The notes below the pieces were generated by a model. That model did no database searches. It saw nothing but the letters and a program-made list of their open reading frames with translations, and was not told the origin of the DNA. Position numbers and translations under genes: made by a program. Shown one piece after another: positions 27,855 through 36,810 of a DNA stretch of 62,953 bases. Source of the stretch: JBGTIS01 sp041745535 (lineage in GTDB: Bacteria; Bacteroidota; Bacteroidia; Cytophagales; Cyclobacteriaceae); the NCBI GenBank assembly GCA_041745535.1, contig JBGTIS010000216.1, forward strand, positions 1-62,953. Direction: 5' to 3'. The stretch's first letter is position 1; every line of letters starts with the position of its first letter.

Positions 27855-29027
27855 TTATAAAAATGGATCTGCTACATGTTTTAAAACTTCCTGTTGCCTG
27901 TTCATTCCCTGTTGCCTATCAGGGATATTATTCACCTTAATACCTTTAATTGCTTTTGCGGTTACCAATCGGATATGATAACTTTCGTGAAATAAAAATG
28001 GCTTCAAAGTTAATTTATGATAATGGTTCCCTAGTTTGCCTATAGCCTGTATTACACATGCCTTTAGGTTGGTATCATCAATGTCCAACAAATTGAATAA
28101 ACGATTAACGTGTCGGACTGCTTTGAGATTTACCAACGTTTGAACGGCAAAAAACTTAATTCTGAGGGATCTGTGGTTTAAAAGATCAACTACTTTTTCC
28201 AAACCATCTGTCTGTTTGAATAATCCAATCATCCTAAGAGAGAAAACAACCAGGCTATCGTTGTTAGAGGGAAGCCACCTCGAGAAATTTGGCAATAGTT
28301 CTTTTTCGGTATTTAATAGCTGATAATAAAAATTTAACTGTTGCCAATGAGATAAAGGCTTAAGATAGTTATCGAGAAAATATAATGGTATTTTTTGCGC
28401 CAATTTAATGGAAGCAATTTGAGCTTCCTGTGCTAAAATAGGCTGACGGGAATGTCTTAACCTAGATATTTCTAACCAGGCATCATGATAGCTCATTTCA
28501 GCCAATTCTCTTATTCCTTCAACTTGTTTGTTCCACTTAAAGCTTTTGAGCTTTTTCAGAGAAAGTTCGTAAAGTTTTAAATCCGTATATAGTTTCAACA
28601 ACTGCTGTTCAGACTGCCCTGTGAAACTTTTTTTAAGGTTTATAATTAAGCCAATAAGTGTTTGCTGGCTTATTTTATTTGTCAGTCCATGCTGCTTGAA
28701 CTTCTCAATAATTGACTTATTCAGGTGGTCAGCACTATTGGTTTCATTTTCAACCAGAGCTTCATAAATAAGTAATTGAAATTTAAATTTTAGTGCTTTG
28801 ATTTTTTTGTTTGTGTTTTCTCTTTTCAACCTGCTTAAATAAATTACAATAATTAAACTGGAAGTTATAGCAAAAAATCCTAGCGCAATACAAATAAAGA
28901 TATAAGCTATATATTCATTTATTCTAACATCTGAAATTCTCTCAATGAAATACAACATATACTCCTGTATACTTTGAAAAATAGTTAAAAGAAAAGTTTG
29001 CCTTGTGGCTTCACTGGCAGCTAACAT
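27855..29027 (-). CDS. Membrane-anchored HEAT-repeat protein
   Basis: 390 residues. One membrane helix (about 40-64) is followed by a basic cytosolic helical region. HEAT-like repeats fill the C-terminal half (about 250-375; for example HRSLRIKFFAVQTLVNLKA and CVIQAIGKLGNHYHKL). The N-terminal ~38 residues may be an amphipathic or second membrane helix. HEAT arrays are protein-binding scaffolds. Genes either side (two bases to each) encode the synthase and the outer-membrane barrel, so I infer a scaffold or regulator of the synthase. No catalytic motif is seen. Confidence 0.8.
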   Translation of the reverse strand: MLAASEATRQTFLLTIFQSIQEYMLYFIERISDVRINEYIAYIFICIALGFFAITSSLIIVIYLSRLKRENTNKKIKALKFKFQLLIYEALVENETNSADHLNKSIIEKFKQHGLTNKISQQTLIGLIINLKKSFTGQSEQQLLKLYTDLKLYELSLKKLKSFKWNKQVEGIRELAEMSYHDAWLEISRLRHSRQPILAQEAQIASIKLAQKIPLYFLDNYLKPLSHWQQLNFYYQLLNTEKELLPNFSRWLPSNNDSLVVFSLRMIGLFKQTDGLEKVVDLLNHRSLRIKFFAVQTLVNLKAVRHVNRLFNLLDIDDTNLKACVIQAIGKLGNHYHKLTLKPFLFHESYHIRLVTAKAIKGIKVNNIPDRQQGMNRQQEVLKHVADPFL

Positions 29028-29029
29028 GA

Positions 29030-30253
29030 TTAAAATCTTTTTTCAATATATAGTGAAATGGTATAACGATCGGTTGTTCTGATTTCTCGATATTGTTCGT
29101 ACTGATATTCGGCATATAATTTCAACAAAAGCCTGTTTCTCAGCACTGGATATTGATAATCGATACCGACTGCACTTGAGTGAAGTCGTTCAATTTCAGA
29201 AAGCGATACTATTTTTAGAGGTATCGTTCCGTTCGTAAGGTAAAAAGAGAAGTAATGATCTTTGTTATTGAAATATCTTCTACCCACAAAATGTCCTGTA
29301 AAATTATTACTTCCTTCTAATAAGGACATAAAGCCCCTTAATGAAAACCAATAATTAGAATAATATTTACCAGCCTGTGCAGTATAGATATATACATTGA
29401 CAGGATCAAAATATAAACCTCTTATCCCCAAAGAAACCTCAAAGCCTTTGGGAAGCGATCGGTATAATTCAGCACCAAACCTTACTTTCGGAAATATCTT
29501 TCCATCTGATACGCCAAAATTGAAATAGGAATAAGTTTTGGCATTGTATCTTGGATAAGCATCTACTTCGGCCTGCAACGTTGATCTGTCAAAAATATAG
29601 GCATAATTTAATCTGGTCAATAAAGGCCCTATGTTAGTATTTCGCTGATAGGTTAGAGATGACTGATGCCATGGTGTAAACGTGTTACTAAACTGAGAAT
29701 TAGCATAACTTACAGCCACAGAATTTTTTAGACTGGCTAATTGTAATTCTTCTAACAATGCAATTGCCTCCTCATTATCTGGATTTTGATCTAATAAATT
29801 TTCTAATAAATCTATGGCGTCTTCTGTTTTTTCTAATTCAGCTAAAGCTTTTGCTTGTAAATACTGAAGGTTGATATTATTTGGAAATTTTTCAATACCA
29901 ATATTGCAAATCGCTAAGGCCTTTTCCGGATTATGATCCCATATTTCCAATCTGGTTAAAGCCTCATATGTTTCGCCCATAAAATATTCTTCTTTCAGGA
30001 TTAATGTTTCAAAAACACTACGCCCAGGTTCAAATTTTCCATCCCAGGCAGATATTAATCCCAATAAAAACTGAGCGTCATTATTATCGGGATACAATGT
30101 TAATACCTGCTTAGTAAGTTTCTCAGCTTTATTGTATTCACCATCATAGGCAAAACTCCTGGCTTTATGCAAAGAATCTTCTACAGCTACCTGAGCTTTT
30201 CCATGAATGGAAAAGCTCATTAGTAAAACAATTGTAGCAATACCCGTTTTCAT
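29030..30253 (-). CDS. YaiO-family outer-membrane beta-barrel with TPR domain
   Basis: 407 residues. Signal peptide 1-20 (cleavage after GKA), TPR-like repeats about 25-165 (two clear repeats: EYNKAEKLTKQVLTLYPDN and EDAIDLLENLLDQNPDNEEA), then a barrel of alternating aromatic strands (about 172-407). It ends in YIEKRF with the terminal phenylalanine used for outer-membrane assembly. The periplasmic-TPR-plus-barrel layout is that of polysaccharide exporters such as PgaA and of YaiO. I infer that it carries the product of the neighbouring GT2 synthase across the outer membrane. Confidence 0.88.
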   Translation of the reverse strand: MKTGIATIVLLMSFSIHGKAQVAVEDSLHKARSFAYDGEYNKAEKLTKQVLTLYPDNNDAQFLLGLISAWDGKFEPGRSVFETLILKEEYFMGETYEALTRLEIWDHNPEKALAICNIGIEKFPNNINLQYLQAKALAELEKTEDAIDLLENLLDQNPDNEEAIALLEELQLASLKNSVAVSYANSQFSNTFTPWHQSSLTYQRNTNIGPLLTRLNYAYIFDRSTLQAEVDAYPRYNAKTYSYFNFGVSDGKIFPKVRFGAELYRSLPKGFEVSLGIRGLYFDPVNVYIYTAQAGKYYSNYWFSLRGFMSLLEGSNNFTGHFVGRRYFNNKDHYFSFYLTNGTIPLKIVSLSEIERLHSSAVGIDYQYPVLRNRLLLKLYAEYQYEQYREIRTTDRYTISLYIEKRF

Positions 30254-30317
30254 TTGAAGAATATTAGAAAAACGATATTTAAAAGAATTTAAAGTTATTA
30301 TAGCGGATTTAAGCTTA

Positions 30318-30704
30318 TTAACTTACAATAACAGATCCCCTTGTGATGGCTACAGACCTTCTAATTCTGATAAGCAGTTCAGGAAGATTAAATGGTTTTG
30401 ACATAAAATCATTTGCGCCAAGTTCAAAAGCTTCCAATACTGTATCTTCCAGTCCTACAATAGACAGCGTAATAATAGGGATATCCAGATGTAAATAATT
30501 TCTAACGTAGGCGATCAACTCTAATCCTGATACAAAAGGCATTAGAATATCAGTTACTATTACATCTGGTTTTTCATATTCTATAATTTGCTTGGCAGCT
30601 TTTCCATCTGTAGCCGTAAAAATTTCACCAAAATTTTCTTTTCTTAGTTTATAGGCTATCATGTTTAATAAAGCATCATCATCATCAGCAACTAATATTT
30701 TCAT
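30318..30704 (-). CDS. Stand-alone response regulator receiver
   Basis: 128 residues, a receiver domain only, with no output domain. The acidic pocket (DDDD at 7-10), phospho-acceptor D52 in VIVTDILMP and K103 in FMSKPF are all present, so it should be phosphorylatable. It lies 64 bases upstream of the YaiO gene and 45 bases downstream of the beta-helix protein gene on the same strand. Lacking DNA binding, it probably works by protein contact, for instance with the synthase/HEAT complex or as a relay step from the HPt of the hybrid kinase. Confidence 0.9.
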   Translation of the reverse strand: MKILVADDDDALLNMIAYKLRKENFGEIFTATDGKAAKQIIEYEKPDVIVTDILMPFVSGLELIAYVRNYLHLDIPIITLSIVGLEDTVLEAFELGANDFMSKPFNLPELLIRIRRSVAITRGSVIVS

Positions 30705-30749
30705 TTTTATTAAGTATTAAAGATTTATAATAATTTTTAAATTAATTAC

Positions 30750-33700
30750 CTATTGCCGCACAACTCGTGTAGCATATACTTTTTCATTAACAGTAAGCCT
30801 CGCGATGTAAATGCCTTTTACTAAGCTTTTCCCATCTAGAGGAATTTCATAAAATCCTGTAGTTAGATTCCCTTCAAATAAATTCATTACCTTATGACCA
30901 AGAACATCAAATATTTCCAACGAAACACGGTTTTTTGGATTTTTCAGATGAAAGACCAAGGTAGCTTGCTGGTCAAATGGATTGGGTATTATTTTCAATA
31001 CATTTTCATTGCTTTCTTTTGGCTTATCAACTCCTGTTATTTCTGTGGTTCTGAAAACCACATTTTCCACTTCTATATCAAAGGCCTGGGCAGTGTTCTG
31101 ATTTCCAAGGGCATTGAATACAATTGCTGTTATGTCTTCCGCGGAAAATGTTTCCTTTCCACTACCATTTCTATCTGTAAGTTCAGAAAAGTTAATGGTG
31201 TAGTCTTTTTTGCTTTCAGATAGCGTAATGTATTTCCGGTATTGTTTAAAGGATTCATGCACACTTTTCTTCATTAGAATTACTTCAAAGTTTCCAGTAC
31301 CAGAAGCTGTAAATTTCAACTCGGTATACTGATTAAGATTTTTTGGCAATAATCCAGGTCTCAGATAACGGAACAATGAAGCATAAGTAGTAACTTCGCC
31401 TTTTACAACTGCTTTTCTCTCTACTAAAAATCCCTCTTCATTTTCTATCAGCGGTTGCTTCTGGGTATAGAACTCTGAAATTTCCGCTCCTCCTTTTTCA
31501 TAATCTATTCCCCATGGGCCATCAGCAAAATAAAGTACATCTACACCCCCAACCAGGTTATTTTGAACAGAAAAACCAGCATCAAAAATATGACTAACAG
31601 GTAAATTAACTTTAAAACCTCCTATGGTATCTGCTGAAACGGGTAAATCAAATAAAAATCCTGAACGTTTTCCGTCTTCAATTTCTGCTGAAGAACCTCT
31701 CACTGAAAGTTCTGTGGCTTCAACTGAATTTGATAATGTTAATTGGATTTTACCCTGATTGTATTTGCCGCTTTTTACATATACTAAGGGGATGGTAGAA
31801 GGGTAATTATTGCGATAAATAACATCACCTTTTTTACCTAAACTAATAATAAATTCCTCTAACAATTTCTCTGTAAACTCTGGAGATTTTGCCCATATCT
31901 GCATATTAAAAACCTCTTCATTATCGGCAATTTCATACTCTTCTAATCCCCAATGATTGTCAACTATAAAAGAAGTTCCCTGGTTCTTAACAATGAAATT
32001 AATTGCGTAATCAACTTCTTCACCAGGTTGTTTAAGTTTGAACATAATATAAGGCTTGTCTTTTACATCGGTATGCCAGATGTCTTCCAATACAGCTCCA
32101 TTTAAACGGTCGCATATCACTTTGGTGTGCTCATAAAGACCGTTTTTAGTTGTAATGGCGAGTATCGCGCCTAATCTTTGTTCTTTTTCATTCAGGTAAT
32201 CTACAGCAAATACAGTGGAAGCATTTGTAATGCCTATCAGGTCACCTGGTGTAGTAATGAAAGCTTCGGTACTTCCAGGACCTTGCTCAGGAATAAAATC
32301 CAATGGTGTTACGGCACCTGAAGTTCTTGTGGAAGCTCCTGCAGCTTTAATCTGACCCGATTTTACCTTCGCCGCAATAAATTTTTCCTTAACCCTTCTT
32401 GCATTGTCCCTGTTACTGTTGACTCTCTTAAAATTCCTTGCGGCTATTTTAGTTGCTAAGTTGCCATTACTTTCTATCCCGCCATCTTCACCTCCGGTAG
32501 AAGCATTAATTCCAATATAAACTGTCGCGCTGTTATCAATCTCGTTGTTGTCTACTTGCAAAAGACTTATCAAAGTAGCAGTAAATTCTGATTCATCATT
32601 TACTACTACTTTAAGTGCCAATGAGGCTGAATCGCCAGTTACAAGCGTTCCTAAGTTCCAATACCCGATTCCAGAATCATAATTCCCTGCTGTAGCCTTC
32701 GAATTTAAAAATTCCAGATGATCAGGTAGTATTGCTGATATAATCACTCCTGCTGTAGTTTGCTCGCTGGTGTTTTTTGCTATTATATAAATGGTTGTAG
32801 TATCGCCATCGTTAACAAAAGCGCTGGACACACTAGTTGAAATACTAATATTAGTAGGACACAAGGGAAGTGTATTATCTAAAATCAATACATTACCATC
32901 CAAATGCCATGTTATTCCACTACTACCAAATGTAGCCGTAAAAACATTTTCGTGATAACCGGGCTTAAAGCTTACCGGTTGCCCTTCAAAAACAGAACTA
33001 TCTGAAAAAGAATTTTTCTCTCCATACTCTAGGTTTACCGCACTTAGATTGGGATTAGAATAGCCCAACCTAATAGTATAAATATTATTATCATTAGCTA
33101 TCAGACATCCTGCAAAAGGTATTACCGAAGTAATTTCTTCTGTAACCTGTACTTTACCCGAAAATTCTGAAGTGGCTTCATTAATTGTTGCTGTAGCTGT
33201 TAAAAATGATCCTACTGTTACGTTTTCAGGTAAAGGTATTACAAATTGAAATCTTGATGTTTGATCAGTTCCCTGCGCAAACCCATTAATAAAACCAGGA
33301 CCATATTGACTGAAAGAAGAATCAGCATCTGCCACACTTCCTTCTATACCTGAGAATATATAGGTTTGTCCTTGGGGGAATGGCCGATCTGAACTATCTG
33401 CTAGAAAAAACTCAATTTCTGCTTCTACAGTAGACCAACCTTCTATTATTAGATTACCTTCCTTTACATATGAAGCAGAAAGAACAGGAAAATTTAATAA
33501 TCCGTTTCCACCTATATCATAATCGTGAAAGTCGTTTAGTGAAACAAAAGGAGCTTTTCCGGTTTTATGATTTTCATTTGACTTTAGAAGATCAATACCA
33601 ATTTGTTGGGTAGGACCTAACCCAGTATCAGAAAAAGAGGTTCCATTTAAGAAAATACTATTTCGACTGATAATATTTTTACCTGCGGCAGAAGTGATCA

Positions 33701-34682
33701 TTATGCCGGCACCATAATTTTTTGTAATAATATTTTTCTTTAGTATGTTATTCTTCCCATATAGCCGAATGCCTGCCGTTTCCTGTTCGCCAATTCCACT
33801 TAAAGTGATGGTATTGTTTTCAATAGTATGGTAACCTATGCTAAAGTAAGAGTCGATACCAAAGGCCTGGTTATCTGTAATTTTGTTTCCAATAACCTTA
33901 CACTCTCTATTGTACGATAGGTCTATTCCATCTCTATTCTTTATTCTGATACCATTGCGTAAAATTTCATTACCTTGAATTAGCCAGTTATTAGCACTTT
34001 TGTCCAGATATATTCCCCCTACCTCATTAAAAGCAATTATATTATTACTTAGCAGCACACTATCCGCTTCTTCAGCAGTAATTCCTGAACCACCAGAGCG
34101 CTCAGAGGCAGGATCTTCTATTTTATCAACGAAACTCCCAATTATATTTTGTGTAATCACCGCTTTGTGCGCCCCACTTGCCAGCACAATATTCGCAAAC
34201 TTGCCCACACTACCCGAACTAAAACCATAAATACCAATGCCAATAATGGTTACTTCCTCAGCATTGATTTTTAATCCATATTGTATTTTCTTTTTGCCAA
34301 TAATTTCTATTTCCGGTCCCTGAACATTATCCAACGCAAGGTTATCAACCCCAACCTTTCCACCAGAACCTAAAATTGCCGAATTTGTGTTTCCGGTAAA
34401 ACCTGTCTGGCTGTTGCCATCAATAGTTAATTTATTTCTTGTTATTTCAGGAAGTTCAGATTTGATGTTGATTTCAAATACACCTCTTTCAACATCATAA
34501 TTCGGATCAGTTAATGGAATATTAAAAGTAATATTCCCACTTCCTATACCACTATTAGCATCAGAAATAGCCTGACGCAATGAGCCCGCTCCGCTATCGT
34601 TGGTATTAGATACTGTTTGAGCAACGATAACGTTAAAATGGCATATACTAATAAGTATAACAAAAATAAATATGCTTTTCAT
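30750..34682 (-). CDS. Secreted right-handed beta-helix protein with T9SS sorting domain
   Basis: 1310 residues. Signal peptide 1-22 (VIVAQ). Beta-helix region about 25-400: many Asn-rich NNI/NNT/GNxI turns, as in pectate-lyase-like or adhesin helices. A DUF11/CARDB-like Ig domain lies about 620-745. A long unassigned region is followed by a jelly-roll-like module about 1110-1225 (TELKFTASGTGNFEV, then DITAIVF), which resembles carbohydrate-binding domains. The C-terminal type A sorting domain is about 1235-1310 (IIPNPF, then GIYIARL and TRVVRQ). It should be exported by type IX secretion and attached or released at the surface. I infer a polysaccharide-binding matrix protein; a lyase is possible, but no catalytic residues are evident. 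Confidence 0.85.
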   Translation of the reverse strand: MKSIFIFVILISICHFNVIVAQTVSNTNDSGAGSLRQAISDANSGIGSGNITFNIPLTDPNYDVERGVFEINIKSELPEITRNKLTIDGNSQTGFTGNTNSAILGSGGKVGVDNLALDNVQGPEIEIIGKKKIQYGLKINAEEVTIIGIGIYGFSSGSVGKFANIVLASGAHKAVITQNIIGSFVDKIEDPASERSGGSGITAEEADSVLLSNNIIAFNEVGGIYLDKSANNWLIQGNEILRNGIRIKNRDGIDLSYNRECKVIGNKITDNQAFGIDSYFSIGYHTIENNTITLSGIGEQETAGIRLYGKNNILKKNIITKNYGAGIMITSAAGKNIISRNSIFLNGTSFSDTGLGPTQQIGIDLLKSNENHKTGKAPFVSLNDFHDYDIGGNGLLNFPVLSASYVKEGNLIIEGWSTVEAEIEFFLADSSDRPFPQGQTYIFSGIEGSVADADSSFSQYGPGFINGFAQGTDQTSRFQFVIPLPENVTVGSFLTATATINEATSEFSGKVQVTEEITSVIPFAGCLIANDNNIYTIRLGYSNPNLSAVNLEYGEKNSFSDSSVFEGQPVSFKPGYHENVFTATFGSSGITWHLDGNVLILDNTLPLCPTNISISTSVSSAFVNDGDTTTIYIIAKNTSEQTTAGVIISAILPDHLEFLNSKATAGNYDSGIGYWNLGTLVTGDSASLALKVVVNDESEFTATLISLLQVDNNEIDNSATVYIGINASTGGEDGGIESNGNLATKIAARNFKRVNSNRDNARRVKEKFIAAKVKSGQIKAAGASTRTSGAVTPLDFIPEQGPGSTEAFITTPGDLIGITNASTVFAVDYLNEKEQRLGAILAITTKNGLYEHTKVICDRLNGAVLEDIWHTDVKDKPYIMFKLKQPGEEVDYAINFIVKNQGTSFIVDNHWGLEEYEIADNEEVFNMQIWAKSPEFTEKLLEEFIISLGKKGDVIYRNNYPSTIPLVYVKSGKYNQGKIQLTLSNSVEATELSVRGSSAEIEDGKRSGFLFDLPVSADTIGGFKVNLPVSHIFDAGFSVQNNLVGGVDVLYFADGPWGIDYEKGGAEISEFYTQKQPLIENEEGFLVERKAVVKGEVTTYASLFRYLRPGLLPKNLNQYTELKFTASGTGNFEVILMKKSVHESFKQYRKYITLSESKKDYTINFSELTDRNGSGKETFSAEDITAIVFNALGNQNTAQAFDIEVENVVFRTTEITGVDKPKESNENVLKIIPNPFDQQATLVFHLKNPKNRVSLEIFDVLGHKVMNLFEGNLTTGFYEIPLDGKSLVKGIYIARLTVNEKVYATRVVRQ

Positions 34683-35069
34683 ATGCCTATAAAATTATAC
34701 AAATAGTTATATCATTTTTTTTTTAAATTATATTTTTTATTACAAATACTATACAAATACTATTATTCAATTCAGAACTCAGCTTCTGCTTCAATTTTCA
34801 GCGGAAAAGTGAGGGGAAATTCCTACATAAGGAAAATATTTCCATTTTTGGGAATTAGAAAGGCTATTTATACCTGATTCAGTTGTTAGATAAAATGGCA
34901 TTGAGTATGCCAGGAGCAACGAAATATTTATTTATCAGCGGGTATAAGGGAAAGTAAAAAAGCGCGCATCTGTAATTTTTTAGCGCATTGGTTTTTTTTT
35001 AGAAAAGTAGAGGCCTAATTTGCATATAGTTTTTACCTCAGTTTCAGATAAAAAAATGTTATACAAATT
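34683..35069. other. Divergent intergenic region with direct repeats
   Basis: 387 non-coding bases between the leftward beta-helix gene and a rightward small gene; promoters for both must lie here. ACAAATACTAT is perfectly duplicated in tandem at 34742-34752 and 34753-34763, with a related ACAAATAGTTAT at 34699-34710, 17 bases from the beta-helix start codon. A small palindrome GGAAAATATTTCC sits at 34831-34843. I found no well-spaced -33/-7 pair. Confidence 0.5.
34699..34763. repeat. Short direct repeats upstream of the beta-helix gene
   Basis: Two perfect 11-base copies of ACAAATACTAT in tandem (34742-34763) and one related copy (ACAAATAGTTAT, 34699-34710). An 11-base period puts the adjacent copies on the same face of the helix, as expected of a binding site for a tandem-recognising regulator such as a response regulator. 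Confidence 0.55.
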
Positions 35070-35309
35070 GTGAGAGTTGTAGCGGAAATACCACATCATG
35101 CCTGTAAAATCACTGTATTTTCCTGGAACTCAAAATACATTATTAAATTGGAACAAGGACCTTTAGAACAAACTTATAAAATAAGTGAATTGGATGTAGC
35201 TGGTGAAGAAGATATAAAAAACATATTACAGGGGAAATTTATGGAAGAAGCCTTAATCCGATTTAAAGAAATGGAGCAATCACTAATTGACGCAACCAGT
35301 CAGTTTTAA
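35070..35309 (+). CDS. Conserved small protein of unknown function
   Basis: 79 residues from a GTG start; no ATG is available and upstream is non-coding. The sequence MRVVAEIPHHACKITVFSWN then KYIIKLEQG reads like a small beta-rich domain with a helical C-terminus (FMEEALIRFKEMEQ). I recall similar short proteins in other Cytophagales, but no named domain. Its stop codon directly abuts the stop of the convergent folA gene, with no bases between. No signal peptide or membrane segment. Confidence 0.75.
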   Translation: MRVVAEIPHHACKITVFSWNSKYIIKLEQGPLEQTYKISELDVAGEEDIKNILQGKFMEEALIRFKEMEQSLIDATSQF

Positions 35310-35804
35310 CTATTTCTTACGGATATATTCAACAAAAGTATAAGCATACTTGTTCTTTTCATCAGCTTCATGCTCTTCTCTGTTAACTTCCGTCCAGTTT
35401 TCGGTATTAAATTCAGGGAAATAAGCATCGCCATCAAAAGTTGCTTTTATTTCAGTTAAGTACATTTTATCAGCTACAGAAAGTGTTTGCTTATATATTT
35501 CAGAACCTCCTAAAATATACAATTCTTCTTCTTTCTTTTGTTCAGCAAGTTTAAAAGCAGCTAACAGATCGTGTACTACGTAACAATTAGCAGGGTGGTA
35601 ATCTTTACGGCGTGTAACGATAATAGTAGGGCGGCCAGGAAGTGGCGTACCAAGCGATTCAAAGGTTTTTCTGCCCATTACCACATAATGACCTTTGGTT
35701 TTATTCTTAAAGTATTTTAAGTCGGCTGGTAAATGCCATACCATGCCATTAGCCTTACCAATTACATTATTAGCTCCCTTTGCCGCAATAATAGATTTAA
35801 TCAT
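35310..35804 (-). CDS. folA: Dihydrofolate reductase
   Basis: 164 residues, the usual length. It reduces dihydrofolate to tetrahydrofolate with NADPH. Signature features: IAAKGANNVIGKANGMVWHLPADLKYF region (substrate and Met20-type loop), MGRKTFES (NADPH) and ILGGSEIYKQ. The acidic substrate-binding residue is the D in PADL. It overlaps fmt by four bases, so tetrahydrofolate production and formyl-folate use are translationally coupled. Confidence 0.96.
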   Translation of the reverse strand: MIKSIIAAKGANNVIGKANGMVWHLPADLKYFKNKTKGHYVVMGRKTFESLGTPLPGRPTIIVTRRKDYHPANCYVVHDLLAAFKLAEQKKEEELYILGGSEIYKQTLSVADKMYLTEIKATFDGDAYFPEFNTENWTEVNREEHEADEKNKYAYTFVEYIRKK

Positions 35805-36742
35805 AAATTATTCCCTCTTAAAAATTCCTGAATTCGCATTTGCTTTTTCCCTTCTAATTGTAACTTGTCCACAGCTAACAACTGGTCGGCTGCTTTGATG
35901 TGAAGAAAATATTTATTGTCAGTAATAAATTCACCTTTTTCTATTTGGGGCTTAGTTTCGTACGTAAGGGTTACCTGAAAAATCTTACAAATTTTTTGAC
36001 CACTTTTAGTATTGATTATGGTCCAAGCGGCTGGATAGGGCGAAAGTCCCCGAACAAAATTTCTTATTTTTTCGGCAGGTTGATCCCAATTGATTTTACA
36101 GGTTTCTTTGTCAATTTTAGGAGCTGGTTTTATATCTAAATTCTCGGTATGCTGTGGCAATAAACTATAATTTTCTTCCTGAATGGCCTGTACGGTCTTT
36201 AAAACTAATTCGCTGCCCTTGTTCATAAGTCGTGTATATAATGTGCCGGCTGTATCATCAGGATGTATCCGTTCTTCTTCCCGAAAAATAATGCTGCCTG
36301 TATCAATTTCATGTTTGATCATAAAAGTGGTAACACCAGTTTTTTCCTCACCATTAATTATTGCCCAGTTAATGGGGGCCGCACCGCGGTAATTAGGCAG
36401 ATAGGATGCATGCAAATTAAAGGTGCCCAAAGCCGGCATATTCCATACTACCTCCGGTAACATTCGGAAAGCAACCACTACTTGCAGATTAGCCTTATAT
36501 TGCCTCAATTCTTCCAGAAAGTTAGGATACTTAAGGTTGGCAGGCTGCAATACAGGAATATTATTCTCTACAGCAAATTGCTTTACCGGAGTTCCCGTAA
36601 GCTTTCTGCCACGACCTTTGGGTTTATCAGCAGCGGTAATTACAGCCACTACCTTATAATTATTTTTCACCAGTATTTCCAGAGAGGGAACAGCAAACTC
36701 GGGAGTTCCCATAAAAATAATACGCAGGTCTTCTTTCTTCAT
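35801..36742 (-). CDS. fmt: Methionyl-tRNA formyltransferase
   Basis: About 313 residues from the ATG at 36742 (MKKEDLRIIFMGTPEF); a TTG eight codons upstream is less likely. It formylates initiator Met-tRNA with 10-formyl-tetrahydrofolate. The N-terminal transferase domain has HASYLPNYRGAAPINWAI with the catalytic Asn/His/Asp set and SLLP-like loop (here SYLP). The C-terminal tRNA-binding domain follows. It overlaps folA. The usual partner def is not adjacent. Confidence 0.96.
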   Translation of the reverse strand: MKKEDLRIIFMGTPEFAVPSLEILVKNNYKVVAVITAADKPKGRGRKLTGTPVKQFAVENNIPVLQPANLKYPNFLEELRQYKANLQVVVAFRMLPEVVWNMPALGTFNLHASYLPNYRGAAPINWAIINGEEKTGVTTFMIKHEIDTGSIIFREEERIHPDDTAGTLYTRLMNKGSELVLKTVQAIQEENYSLLPQHTENLDIKPAPKIDKETCKINWDQPAEKIRNFVRGLSPYPAAWTIINTKSGQKICKIFQVTLTYETKPQIEKGEFITDNKYFLHIKAADQLLAVDKLQLEGKKQMRIQEFLRGNNL

Positions 36743-36810
36743 AGCTTTAATTTCGTAGCTAGACAAAAATAGTAGTTTCCTTTAAAAAATGAATCGCTAA
36801 TTTAAGTCTG

